Positions 10,319 to 27,829 of a stretch of 64,000 nt of DNA are shown in pieces. Both the position numbers and the translations under genes were made by a program. The DNA lies in the NCBI RefSeq assembly GCF_000002595.2, contig NC_057013.1, forward strand, positions 6,410,159 through 6,474,158, in the 5' to 3' direction. Each line of letters starts with the position of its first letter. The stretch's first letter is position 1. Origin of the DNA: Chlamydomonas reinhardtii. Taxonomy: Eukaryota; Chlorophyta; Chlorophyceae; Chlamydomonadales; Chlamydomonadaceae. The notes under the pieces were generated by a model, which was not told where the DNA came from, ran no database searches, and saw only the letters and a list, made by a program, of their open reading frames with translations.

Positions 10319-11400
10319 CTTTGGGTATCAGGCCAAAGGGTTGGGACGCTGTGCCGTTTGCGCATCCCTTCATATCTCGGGCTGTTGGTGACGGCATGGT
10401 TTTGCGCTTGCCGTATGACGCTGATTCCCCGCCCCCCTCGCCGTGAGAGGTTGTGCGTGGTTGGTGGCTCTGTGTGTGGGCAGGATGCACGTGTGGGCGA
10501 CCGTTCTAGTACCTGGACGCTTGCGCCCTGGTTAGTGCGTGCGCTGTGCGTGTGTCCTGCGGCCTAGACGTTTCCCGGCACTCCTGTGCCTAGGCTTGTG
10601 GCGTTGAGGCACAGCGGTGGGGCTCTGGCGGGTTGAGGCTTGGCTAGGACTCACTGTGCGCGGAGTCACACGGACTTTGCCCGCGGGAGGGTTTGCAGCA
10701 AAGTCGGGGTTGGGCCCTGATAGCATGTGATGGCTCGGCGTCTTCGGGAGCTGGGACTGTCCCCTCTGTAACATCCGCATCCATATGGTGATGGGTTTAG
10801 CACAGGGCCTCGGTAACGTGAAAGAGGAAGGCACGGGAAGTGATGAAACAGAGCAGAAGGCGGTCGCGTGTGAGCTTGGAGTGCGGAGTTGTTAGCAAGG
10901 GCTAGGACTGAAGTGAGAGACGCAGACGCATCTGTACGGCTGACCCGCTGTCCGCAAAGATCAGAGCCGCCTGCAGGCGGTGTCTTGGGGTAACTGGCAC
11001 GAAGCATTCTTCAGTCTTTATATGCCAAGGGAACTCGGAATCGGTAAAGCCACTCAAAGTGAACGTCAATGGGGGGGCTGTGCGCGTTCAGGGGTACACG
11101 GTGGACGTTAGCTGTTACAGTAACGCGCATTTCCGTTCCAGCACCGACCGAGCAGCGACCGACCGAGCGACTGCAGCTGCCCGTCCAATCTTCGGATGAC
11201 TACTACTTTGATGACTTTCCGTTCTGCCAGCGCATTGGCGACAATGGACTTATGGAGACGCTGGACTTCGCAACCCCAAACCCCATTAACCCACTTCAAG
11301 ACGCACGCGGGGACGTGGCAGTCAGGGGAGGTGCCTCCTCCTGTGGCAGTGGGGCGCGACCGATCCATACAGTGCGCGCTGGGGCCCGAACTTCACTCAG
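10319..11400. other. LINE 3' UTR, then unassigned sequence
   Basis: The first ~450 bases are probably LINE 3' UTR, with a TGTAA polyadenylation-type motif at 10767-10771. Beyond that, a plus-strand frame at 11069-11482 contains an exon-like stretch after TTCCGTTCCAG (SSDDYYFDDFPFCQRIGDN). It runs into the mobile-element end at 11402, so it may be a fragment of a host exon. No gene is called. Confidence 0.45.
10767..10771 (+). terminator. TGTAA polyadenylation motif, LINE 3' end
   Basis: TGTAA is the usual green-algal polyadenylation signal. It lies about 450 bases after the ORF2 stop, on the sense strand, consistent with the 3' end of the LINE transcript at about 10780-10790. Confidence 0.45.
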
Positions 11401-11401
11401 T

Positions 11402-11666
11402 GACAAGTGTTCCCCGGTCACGGGAAAAGGGGCTGAGCCCTTCCACAGTCTGAGGCCGAACAACCTCATCGCCCGGACATAGCCGGGGTCGGTTTCCACA
11501 GGCACATAGCCAAACCAGGTGCCTATCTAGCAATCGCGATGCCACAGCAGAGCCAACCACAGCCAGACGCAGCACAGTTGTCAACAGCCGCACTACTTGT
11601 CATGCCGCTACGCAAGCCCTGCCAGCTCCACCGCGGACCGCTACCTAGACACCGCCAGCCGGCTCC
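11402..11666 (-). other. Conserved non-coding end of Fanzor element, candidate OMEGA RNA region
   Basis: Between the Fanzor stop codon and the element border, 265 bases (261 in copy 2) are conserved almost base for base, apart from one 4-bp indel near 11525, although they encode nothing. In TnpB and many Fanzor loci the guide RNA scaffold comes from the element end next to the nuclease 3' end. That this stretch is such an RNA is inference from position and conservation only. Confidence 0.3.
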
Positions 11667-12745
11667 TCAGCCTGCGCGCTTGCGCCGCTTCTTGGGCGGC
11701 GCTGCGCTCTCCTCCTCCACGTGGCCTTTCCCGCCCCCTCCGCTACCAAGATGCGCGCACGCGCCCCTGCTGCTGCTGCCGCCGCCGCCGCCGCCACCGC
11801 TGCCACCGCCGCCGCCGCCGCCAGTCTGCAGCGATGCAGGTCGCTTGTGCCCCAGCAGCATCTCCACCAGCGCGTGCCGGATGTTGGTTGCGGAGTTGAC
11901 GTCACGTCCCTGCACCGTCGGGAGGGTAGAGTGAGTGAGTCCCACTGAGCCCACGACTGAGCCGTCACCCAGCCATCACCCACTGAGCCCCACTGAGCTC
12001 ACGACTGAGCCCCACTGAGTCCCACTGAGCCGTCACCCAGCCAGCCATCACCCACTGAGCCCCACTGAGCCGCCACCCAGCCACCCATCCATCACCCAGC
12101 CAGCCGCCCGCCCACAAAGTGGACTCACCCACACCGTCCCGCAGTGGTTGCACACTTGGACTTGGTGAGCACGTGAGCCCCCCCATGGTACGACCGCCTG
12201 CAGGCAGCGCTGCCCGTCGCCGAGCAAGCGCCGCCCGCACTTCGCACACACCTGGGGAGGGAGGGCGCAGGAGTACAGTGTGAACCTTGCTGGCTACCCG
12301 GCTACCTGTACACGAGCCCCATCCTGTCCACCCGACCACCTGTCTACTCATTCCAACCCGTCTGCTCTCATCTTGCCTGCGATGTGTAGAACTCGTCCAC
12401 GTACACCACCAGGTGCGCGTACTTGTCCACCAGCAGGCGGAGCAGTGCCCGGTTTGGGCCCCGCCTCAACCTGCTGATGCAACCGCCATAGCCAGTGTTG
12501 GCGTGCCCCAGCCAACAATGACCTCCTCCTTGGGCCTTCCACCAGCCAGCTGCTGCGCCGTGTGCTCCAGCACCTGTACCCGTGGCATTGGTGTAGCGTC
12601 AGCGCAATGCAGTTGGTGTAGGTGCATCTGCTGGTCCCCTCCCCTCAACCCCCACCTTCTGCGTCCGCACATGGACAGTCAGGCGCCACCGCCGCTGGCC
12701 CCACTGCCGGTAGAAACGGAGTAGGTGCCACAGCCCGTACTGTTG
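11667..12745 (-). pseudogene. Fanzor (eukaryotic TnpB-like RNA-guided nuclease), 3' half
   Basis: Fanzors are OMEGA-RNA-guided DNA nucleases of eukaryotic mobile elements. Four exons can be read. Exon A (to 12656) holds LRFYRQWGQRRWRLTVHV. Exon B (12573-12377) holds EEVIVGWG, CISRLRRGP and VVYVDEFYTSQ. Exon C (12251-12129, 41 codons) holds VCAKCG and CNHCG, the zinc-ribbon. Exon D (11909-11667, 81 codons) holds GRDVNSATNI, the last RuvC motif, then a glycine linker and PPKKRRKRAG, a nuclear localisation signal. Joined, the C/D border reads CNHCGTVW-GRDVNSATNI and the B/C border TSQ-VCAKCG, exactly the family pattern. The B/C intron uses a GC donor (CAG|GCAAGA). Exon B is one base short (197 nt) at a CCCC run, 12506-12509 on the plus strand. 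The first RuvC motif and N-terminal half are missing. The copy therefore looks inactive. Confidence 0.75.
11930..12115. repeat. Minisatellite of CCCACTGAG/CACCCAGCC units in Fanzor intron
   Basis: The intron between Fanzor exons C and D is filled with interspersed short units such as CCCACTGAGCC, CACGACTGAG and CACCCAGCCA. It makes this intron over 200 bases long. Confidence 0.8.
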
Positions 12746-12749
12746 CACC

Positions 12750-13512
12750 GGCGCAGGCGCAGACCCGGCCGCCGCCGCCGCGTCCAGGAGCGGTTTTGCA
12801 ACGGGCACAAGGTGTATGTGAGGGTGCTGCAGGTGCACGACCTGACGTAAGGTAGCGGAAGGACTACAGAAGCTACGGATGAATGTATTTCACTTGCGCT
12901 GGGATGCCGTTATCACTGCCTGATGGCTTGGCTGGATGGGTTGCCCTGGACGCTGGTGGAGGATGGAGGGTCGCCTTAGTCGCCTACATACCACCTAGCT
13001 ACAAGTACCAGCGCGCACGCGCATACACATATCAGCAGCAGCGGCAGTGCGCTCTACGTTGCTCAGCGCTTGAGCCCAGCCAACAGCCAACAGCGATGCC
13101 TGCCCCTGCCTGCCGTTACGGCGGCTCGCTCGCAGCAGCCACGCACACACACGCCACAGCACCAGCCAGGTCCCCCAGTCCCGCGCGATGGCTGCCCGTC
13201 CCCAGCGACGCGCGCCACGAGCCACTTCGCGCGCCATGCGGCCATACATGCGCCCATGCCGCCTCCGTCCCTACCTCCAGTCGAGACGCCGTGCGTGGGC
13301 GTCGCGACAGCCCCAGAAGCACAAGCAGGCATGTCTCGTGCCCGCCCTTCCACTACTCACCCACACACCCATAAACACTCCTCCCCGCCCTGACGCTGTC
13401 GCTCCCGCACCCATCCACACCCACCAACACTCCAAACACCGTTGCATTCCCCGGTGTGCCCCTGACACACACGTGTGCAATCACACGCACATGTGTGTGT
13501 GTACGGCGCACA
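12750..13512. other. Region between Fanzor remnant and PAN3 stop
   Basis: It probably holds the PAN3 3' UTR and the lost end of the Fanzor element. It is rich in CACAC tracts. No TTACA (minus-strand TGTAA) was noticed close to the PAN3 stop. No separate gene is supported. Confidence 0.4.
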
Positions 13513-18355
<4,843 letters not shown>

Positions 18356-20151
18356 GCCAGCTCCGGGGGGGCCGATTTGCGATCCAGAGCTCTCAGCGCC
18401 CGCCGGCGCATCCCTGCATGTGACACGGGTGCCAGCAGGACGCGAGTCAGGCAGGAATGCCCTGGTGCTGCTGCTCTGACTCAGGGTGTTGCCGCGTAAC
18501 TCCCAGTTTTCCGGGCCAACAGCTGCTCACCCACGTCCTCCCTTTACATCCGCCTTCGGGACGAAAGCCGCGGCGCTGGCCGCGAGTTTGGTTGGGGGAG
18601 CCCCCGGGCGAGCAGGCGCAGGGCCGGGGCCACTTTGAGGTCCCTTTGCGGACCCTACAGAGTGAATTTATTTCAGTACATTGATATGAACATGTAATGG
18701 GACGGACAGTGGAGCTGAACACACACAACCTCGGTGAATTGCTTGCAGTGCGCGCACGAGTCAACGCCCCCAGCCCGCATGCACGCTTTGGGATGTATAG
18801 TCCGCGCTCGATGTATCTATTGACGCCAATTATCCTCACCTGGAACAAACGGGGCCGCTTTCGAGTCCGGCAAGAATCCCCCGCCAGGCGACTTGCTATT
18901 GCCGCCTACTGAAGATCCCCCTGGTACAAATGGCGCAGCGTGTACTTTGGAGGCCAGCCCCTGAGCCTCATTTGCGTTTGCGTTTGGTGGGGGCATGGAC
19001 CCTTGGAAATGCTCAAGCCGGGCAGCCGCGAATAATCAGGCCATACTAGTAAATCATCAGTACTGCAATCAACGTGCGACTTTTGATTCGCCATGGCGGG
19101 TTTGTATCGACTGCACGCTGCGTGTCATCGCCCGACTCCCGAGAGGCAGCCCGGCTTTCCCCATCCACCTGCAGCCTTCTGAACCTGGTTCCCTTGTCCG
19201 CTGGTGATCACCTGACTCAGGTGCATGACCACTTAATTGAGGAATTCCACCAAATACAATGCCTTGTGTACCTCAAGTGCTCCAGTGCTGTCGTGCAGGG
19301 GTGTCGTGTGCTGTCGTGGGCTGGTCGGCTCCGGCACTTTAATGACAAGCGCTGTGGCCGAAGGAACACGGCCATTAAGCAGGGCAACGCAAAGCAGAAG
19401 GACACAAAATACGGAATGCACCGCACATTCATAGCGGCACTCTGCCCCTCAGGCTTGGTCACGGCGGTGTCAGCGTGCTGGTGTGCCGATTCGCCATCGT
19501 AGCTAAATGTCAGGGCGCAAGTTACAGCGAACCCCTGGCTTACAGCCATTGCTCTGGTGTGTTCCCATGACCGTGCGCCCTGCGGCAGGGCCCCTGCCGA
19601 CCCCACTCTGTACAAGTCCCATGCTCAAATTCGTCCCGAGCTACCACAAGCGCCGGCCGTTGAGCCGTGCACCAGAAGTTCACGTGCCCGTAGTGCCCAT
19701 TGCCGTACACTTCATCCCTGACACTGCCATGTCGGCTGACCTGCCTGACTACCAGGCGCAAACGACGGACCACACACGCCTCTCACGGGATTCACTTTGG
19801 CCGCTGCGGAAGCGCCCACCTCCGCACGCTCTTGCATTTGCCGACCCATATCCACATAGAACCAAGTCAAACGCTAACGGTATGTCAGTCGTAGCGGGAT
19901 GTGACCCGCAACTATTAGCCCCACCTGCCGTGAAGAATAAATGCCTAGTCACCGCATAGAAAGTCCATTTGCACGCCGCCGTATCCGTATATCTCCTTGC
20001 AGCAAACAATACGCCCCTGAGACCACGCTTGCGCCAGCAAACCTATGTCCAGCCTGCCCGCGCTCACACCGGCACTTTCAGCCAATATGGCACGGTTCTC
20101 CACCACATGAAACCACCTGTCGCTGCACGCCGGCACCGGTGCTGCTGCTCA
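18356..20151. other. Region between PAN3 start and CDKA1 stop
   Basis: It holds the PAN3 upstream region (right of 18356) and the CDKA1 3' UTR (left of 20152). Open frames on both strands are short, with unbiased codon use. No additional gene or RNA is supported. Confidence 0.5.
19522..19544 (-). terminator. Two TGTAA polyadenylation motifs for CDKA1
   Basis: Minus-strand TGTAA occurs at 19526-19522 and 19544-19540, about 610-630 bases after the CDKA1 stop. Either could be the polyadenylation signal. Confidence 0.45.
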
Positions 20152-22548
<2,397 letters not shown>

Positions 22549-23429
22549 GATTAGGCCCCCAGCGCCACCTGCAGGCGGGCCAAGTGGCCCGCGAGCAACT
22601 GCGGCCAGTCTTGCTGCGCCTCCGACCCTCACTCGACTTCTAGCAGGGTGCTCTCCAGGTTACTGGCCAGTTTCAGGGGCTTGGCATGCAGAGGATCGAG
22701 GTTAAGGTGTTGTTTTCTGCTAAACACGCGTTATGGGTGACGCTTTATGTGCAAGGATCGCTGTGCGGGTACCTGGACGACTTCGCGCCATTTCAATCGT
22801 GAACTGATTTTTGTTTCCCACCTTACCCATAACCATGCCAGTCCAGGCTCGACTATCATAAAGCAAACAGCAAGTTTCAGCGTTGAAAGCTTTGCACTGG
22901 CCGTGCCAGTACACAAACTCAAAACTTGCCCGCTCGTTTCCTCTTCTCGGCCGCACCCTCTCCTCGTCGTCCGCCCGTGACGCCTGCTGGTCTAGCCCCT
23001 CGAATCACCTCACGTAGATGACTTACGTGCATGTTGACTAGTTCCAACACTGCTTGAGGTGCTGGAACGAATGCGGGAGCTGTAGCAGCACCTACAGCAG
23101 CTACTCAGGACCGGTCAAGGCTGGGTTCCCCCACGCGGGTACCACTCCGGTCATTTGCTGTCCCCAAACTTTGACAGCCTGATAGACCCCACAGGAATCA
23201 TCTGTCAAGGCCGCCAGCATACCCGCGGCTTCGTCTCGTTGTGGCTACTAAGGTCACCATTGCCTCACTCAGTAGTCTGAGCAAATGGCTCACAGCGTCA
23301 GCACCGCGGACATGCCACCTACTCCGCGCCGCCGGTCCCACGCAGCTGCCCTTCTCCAGGCCACCCAACCAAGCAACCCTAGCAAGCACCACCGCCCCCG
23401 CCGCCTGCCGGGCCTTGATTTTGGCTTCT
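22549..23429. other. Region between CDKA1 start and SNRNP27 stop
   Basis: It contains the CDKA1 5' region and the SNRNP27 3' UTR. No separate coding sequence is supported, and no TTACA motif was noticed close to the SNRNP27 stop. Confidence 0.5.
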
Positions 23430-24562
23430 CTAGTCGGGGCGGTACTTCTCGTGGCTCTTCTCCGCGGGCAGCGGGCGGTTGAAGCCACCCTTGCGGTTCA
23501 TGTACTGGCGGGCGGTGCGCAGGGACTTGGTGCGGGTGCCGCTCAGCTTGGCGGCCTCGTCCTCCACCTCCTTGCCGGCGGTGGTGTCGAAGGCAAAGGG
23601 AATGCCCATCGCCTGTGGTGGATCAGGGGCGAAGCGGGTGACGGGAGGATGGGCGGCGTGTGGTGGAAGTCGCTGTGCGGGGTGGACGCTAGTCGCAGCT
23701 GGCGTGACCAATGTACGGTACCGGTATGCGACTCGTTTACCCATGCCAGCCCCCGCGCACCCACTTCCCCGTCCCCAGCACTTACGCCCCGTTCCGTTTA
23801 CCGCGCGCTGTCACTAGCAACCACGGCCGCAACCCCACCACGCCCGCCGTAACCTCCACACCTGCATCATGGCAATCTCCTCGGGTGAAATGTCCGCATC
23901 CAGTGCCACAGCAGGCGCCTGCTCCTCCTGCCGCCGCGGCTCCTCGCCGTCCTCCATGCCACCGCTCGACCCGCCCCGCCCGCGGCTCTTGCTGCTGTGC
24001 CGGCTCTTGTCATCGCCGCGGTCCCGGTCCCGATCGCGACGGTCACGGTCACGCCGGTCGCGCGAGCGAGAACGTGAGCGGTCGCGGTCACGGCGCTGCG
24101 AGGGTTCGGGCACAAGTGCGTGGCGACTTCAATGCTCCGGGTGGCAACTGGTCGTCCTCCCTCGCGGCTTCCCCGGTTTTCCAGTCCGCACACACACGGG
24201 CAGACGCTGGCGGTCCTTCCTCCAGCCGCTCGGTCTCACTTGCCCCGCCCAATCCCAGCATAACCCCAGCACACGGTGGCCGCACTCACCTCACGGTCCC
24301 GGTCTCCGCGGTCCCGCTCTCCGCGGTCCCGCTCTGAGCCGCCTCGCCGGTCGCTGCGGTCATGGTAGTCCCGCTCCCGGTCCCGGTCCGGGTACCGCTC
24401 GACGCCGCCGCCGCGGCGGTCGCCCCGGTCCCGGCGGTCATACTCCGGCCGCTCCCGCTCCCTGTCCCTCTCGTGGTAGTCCCTGTCGCGGTCCCTGTCT
24501 CCGCGGTCTCCGCGGTCCCGCTCCCGGTCATAGTCACGGTCGTAGTCCCGCTCCCGACCCAT
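23430..24562 (-). CDS. SNRNP27: SNRNP27, U4/U6.U5 tri-snRNP RS-rich protein
   Basis: This is the 27-kDa tri-snRNP protein of the spliceosome in the nucleus. Three exons fit exactly in phase: 24562-24290 (91 codons), 24095-23862 and 23612-23430 (60 codons plus stop). The first two exons encode an Arg/Asp/Glu/Tyr-rich and RS-repeat domain (RDRERDYHDRSDRR, DRDRSRSRSRDRR) with an acidic ending, DADISPEEIAMMQ. The third encodes the family signature at the C-terminus, AMGIPFAFDTT followed by RQYMNRKGGFNRPL. In animals this block ends the protein, whereas here about 12 residues (AEKSHEKYRPD) follow. It is tandem with CDKA1 on the same strand. Confidence 0.9.
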
Positions 24563-24945
24563 GGTGCCTCAGCCGCCGCTGCTGCACCGCTGATGCGGCT
24601 ATGTGCGGATGATGGCGGTGCTCGCCAAACGCCGAGAGAGCTGCCGCTGCTGCTGTGACTGCTACTCCTTGTGTTGTTGCCACACCCGTGTGAAAGCTAC
24701 GCCGCTGTACCACTGCCCGCTCCGCGCGTGCCCTCAGTCAGCTCAGCCAGACTTCTGCGACTTGCCCGCCAGGGACCCTGTGTGCGCAGAGCGGCAGGAC
24801 GGCAGCAGGGTAAGCGGCACCAGTCACACACCGGCAGATAACGGCTTCAGCAGCCGCCACCACTGCGGCCAGTGTCGCGGCGCTGTCATGACGACGAAAC
24901 CCGGAGTCATGTACTCATCATCCTTACTTAGGCTCCCCGGATGCC

Positions 24946-25657
24946 TCAAGTCCCACAAGCGCGCCCCCCCCCCCACACACACACACCTGCCGCGCTGTCC
25001 GCCGCCCTGTTGATGGTGGCTGCGAGGTACTTGGAGCGGCGCGCGCTGGCCTCCTGCAGGTCGTCAAAGTGCTTCACCTGCAGGGGCGGGGGCAGGGCGC
25101 GAGTCGTGACGGTTTTGGAGCACTGCGCGTGCCATCACCTAGCCACATACAAGTCATTTTGCATGTTTGCCCTCCGACTGAAGAGAATGCCGCCTTTCAT
25201 ACGGTTGCTGGCGCCCTTTCTGGCTGCCGCCCATCCGAACCTTCTCCCCGAGCCCTGGAGAACGCGCCTACCCGCACCCAAAGGCTCCCTACTCCCAGGC
25301 GGCCCGCAGTGCCTCAGTATGTACAGCCACCCGATTGAAGGCGTGCTCACCCAGCTAGCCGGGCACGCCTGCTCAAACGTCTTGCGCAGCTGGAGGCACT
25401 TGGCGGGTATGGGAGCGCCCGGTGCAAAGTCCACTCCGTGCTCCCGCGAACAGGCGTAGAAGGCGTCACGCGCCTGCCAGGAGTTGGAGCAATGATCTAT
25501 GTTTCAATTGCAAAATGCATGTGAGGCCTGCCAGGACTATTTCCACGGAAGATTCTCGGGCCACTGTCACTGACCCACACGGCCAACGCACCGTATGACA
25601 GACTTTGCGAGCGTTCTTATCCAAATAAGCCGATCCACCTCCAGTGGGACCGGACAT
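24946..25657 (-). CDS. COA6: COA6-like cytochrome c oxidase assembly factor
   Basis: COA6 is a small twin-cysteine protein of the mitochondrial intermembrane space needed for copper delivery to complex IV. Exon 1 (25657-25592) begins MSGPTGGGSAYLDKNARKVCHT. Exon 2 (25473-25351) carries ARDAFYACSREHG and KCLQLRKTFEQACPASW. Exon 3 from 25077 begins VKHFDDLQEASARR. Cysteines 20/30 form CX9C and 48/59 form CX10C, the COA6 arrangement, and W-x-HFD matches the family. After ADSAA the end is unclear. Reading on gives a stop at 24946-24948 across a GT/G tract, but AG|GTGTGT could also be a donor to a further exon. Expected length is about 95-110 residues. Confidence 0.82.
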
Positions 25658-26534
25658 GGAAGAGCGAAAACCTGGGCTTCGTGCTCGATCGAGCCTGGCT
25701 CAGCTGCGGGTAAGGATAAATGCTAGAACGCTCTCCCCGCGTTGAGTAGTCTTTTGTGCTTGTTCAATGCCATGGAGGATGGTTTGCCGTTCTGACCACC
25801 CAGCATGGGTGCAATGCATGCCTATTGGATCGGTGGCCGTTTCGTCGCTCAACAGCGCTGTGATGCAACCCTGAGCTTCCCGTGTTGATCAGTATATTGT
25901 ATTCTATCCACTGGTATCCATCTGCAGCGCAAGCACTGGTGCTCAGAAACGGGCCTTGGCTAAGCACACGCCCCGCACACGCGCGGTCCAGTTGTTTGCT
26001 ATAATTAGTTTCAATAGCTTCCCGCAACTTGCTGACTAACACAGCAGATATCACAACTCATACAGAGAGAGGCAGGTAGCCCTAGAATCGCGACGCCCGG
26101 TTCGCTTCCCTAAAAACAAATGAGTGCCGCGACACCCTCCAGGCCCCACACGGCCCTACAAGCGAGTGCTAATAATAGTGCGCTCCTGCCGGCACCGACG
26201 CGTGTCGTGGTGTCGGGCAGGACCGTTCCAGCATGTGGCGCGCGACGGGCCTCGCATTCGCTGCCGTCCCAGGCCTTGCAGCGGAACCGACGGTGAGCCT
26301 TGTCTTGCGGGATTAAATGAAAGCGCAGGAGTATCTTGCCAGACGGGTGCTTTGGCGCGGGTTGCCGAAAGGCGCGTGCCGGCGTGTGTCGGGGAGCGGG
26401 AGCGAGCAGTCAAGCTGACGTAACCGAACCCGCAACCGGCTTGGAGTAAATAACTCGCTTGCCGTTTCTTCCACGGCAGCAGACCGCTGACCGAGCCGCC
26501 TGCTGCTGCTAGCGGGCTGTCGGCGTACCCACTT
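25658..26534. other. Divergent upstream region between COA6 and the next gene
   Basis: About 0.9 kb separates the COA6 start from the first supported exon of the plus-strand gene. A short open stretch from ATG at 26232 ending at a GTGAGC (about 26292) could be a 5' exon of the downstream gene, but its phase does not join cleanly, so it is not called. Confidence 0.4.
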
Positions 26535-27707
26535 ATGGAGCTGCGGCGCGGTGCATACAGCAGCGGCCGAGGCCTGGGCGGCGCGGTGGGCTCTCACGCC
26601 TGGCTCTCCGCCTGCGTCCGCCACATAGTCACGACCGCCGGCGCGACCGAGCAGCCTGGCTCGCAGGCTGGCGGTGCTGCTGCCGGCAGCGGAGCCGCTT
26701 CGTCTGCAGGCGGCGGTCGCGGCGCCAGCCTGCACCTGGTGTTTAGCGGCCCCAGCGGCCACAGCCACAGTTTCCAGACGCTGCCGCTGTCGCGCACGGT
26801 GGCAGACAACCCGCAGGTGCGTGCCTGGAGGTGCTGGGGGCGGGCTGGGCGACGGTTGGGGGTAGTGGTGAGCCTCCGGCAACCCTGCTTGTGATAGATG
26901 TCTGTCCCTGCGACAGACTTTGTCGGTTTCCTGCTGCGTGACTTGGCGTGCATGTCACGTACCTGACTTACGCTTCTGTCTCGTCCGCATGCGCCTGTTT
27001 GCTTGCAGCACTGGGACGAAATCGCGGCCACGGTGTCCCGCACCGGCGCCAACGGCCTCGTGCTGGTGCGCCCCATCCCCTCGCCCGACCAGCACTGCGT
27101 CTTCGCCGCCGCAGCCGCAGCAGCAGCCGCAGCGGCGGCAGTCGCACCCTCGCCCGCACCGCCCGCCTCCACGGCTTCGAAGTCGCCTTGCTACTCATCG
27201 TCCTGCTGCTCGCCCTCCGCCGCCTGCTCGCCCAACGGCCAGCTGCTGCCGCCGCCGCCCGGCCCCACCAGCTCCATGGAGGGCCAGGTGGGCGACTGCT
27301 GCGGCGGCAGCGGCAGCAGCGGTCACTCGCACCCACACTCGCACGAGCAGTCTTCCCGCAGCAGCAGCACCTGCCCGCCCGGCAGCGCCCAGGCTGCCGC
27401 TCCAGCCGCCTCGCCCGGCTTCTGCTGCCCCCACACACAGTACTGGGGGGTGGTGGTGCAGGGCGCCACACCCAGCGACACGGACGGCTGCTGGGTGCTC
27501 AAGACCAGCCGCAGCGACGTCGGCTCCTCGGGCTCCGCACACGGCGTGTGCATGTGCACGCACTTCACACTGACACGTGTGTGTGGCGGCACGCCCCTCT
27601 ACTCGCAGCTGCGAGACGCCTGGCTGGTGCCGCAGCAGCAGCAGCCCGCGGCCACCGGGCAGCAGTACGCGCAAACGCAGCCCGTGCGGCAGCAGCGGTG
27701 GCACTAG
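26535..27707 (+). CDS. Unrecognised two-exon protein, conserved-looking C-terminus
   Basis: I do not recognise the family. Exon 1 is open from before 26535 and ends NPQ at 26816 with a GTGCGT donor. Exon 2 runs 27009-27707 and starts HWDEIAATVSRTGANGLVLV, joined in phase. A middle region rich in Ala, Ser, Pro and Cys looks disordered. The last third looks folded: YWGVVVQGATPSDTDGCWVL, a gap, CMCTHFTLTRVCGGTPLYSQL, then a Gln-rich end. The pattern of an aromatic-rich WVLKTSR strand and C-THFTLTRVC could belong to a plant/algal chloroplast protein of unknown function. This is a guess. The true start may be upstream in another exon. A TGTAA lies 94 bases after the stop. Confidence 0.65.
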
Positions 27708-27800
27708 GGGCGGCGGGTCAATTGCCTTGAACTCGTTGCGGCTGGAGTGGAGAGGGTCCTCGCATGCGTGGCTTTTGGCAGAGCGAGGCGGAATTGTACA

Positions 27801-27805
27801 TGTAA
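27801..27805 (+). terminator. TGTAA polyadenylation motif
   Basis: A sense-strand TGTAA lies 94 bases after the stop at 27707, the usual distance for a short algal 3' UTR. Confidence 0.6.
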
Positions 27806-27829
27806 CTTCCAGTATTCTTCATATTACGG

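Larger units (their letters stand above)
4231..10785 (+). mobile_element. L1-type LINE, nearly full length
   Basis: This is a non-LTR retrotransposon with an intact ORF1 (4231-6141) and an ORF2 (6141-10318). ORF2 encodes an apurinic-type endonuclease, a reverse transcriptase and a C-terminal zinc finger, the domain order of plant and algal L1-clade elements. The 3' UTR probably ends shortly after a TGTAA motif at 10767-10771. The left boundary is placed at the ORF1 start because the sequence immediately upstream is the 12-bp array and then the retroelement fossil. A 5' truncation of the UTR cannot be excluded. With only one coding lesion visible this insertion is young. No target-site duplication was identified. 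Confidence 0.85.
11402..12750 (-). mobile_element. Fanzor-bearing element remnant, copy 1
   Basis: The right-hand portion of this segment (11402-11873) is nearly identical to 33048-33562. Identity starts abruptly at GACAAGTGTTCCCC in both places, which marks one end of a mobile element. That end contains a small inverted repeat (TTCCC, 7-base loop, GGGAA at 11411-11427). Moving inward, the minus strand reads about 260 non-coding bases, then the 3' half of a Fanzor gene. The opposite end was not found, and recognisable Fanzor sequence stops near 12745, so the copy is truncated or diverged there. Confidence 0.65.

Noticed and set aside
11402-11440. Helitron-type 3' terminus for the Fanzor element
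   Set aside because: A small hairpin lies near the end, but the border lacks a CTRR end and no Rep/helicase sequence or AT target was found, so no Helitron call is made.
12780-12850. Plus-strand stretch reading HKVYVRVLQVHDLT with good codon bias
   Set aside because: It is too short, lacks a start or splice context, and lies opposite the diverged edge of the Fanzor remnant. It could be a host exon fragment but cannot be supported.
26232-26292. Possible first coding exon of the 26.5-kb gene
   Set aside because: The ATG-to-GTGAGC stretch ends in phase 0, while the available acceptors near 26479-26482 need two carried bases, so the join is out of frame.
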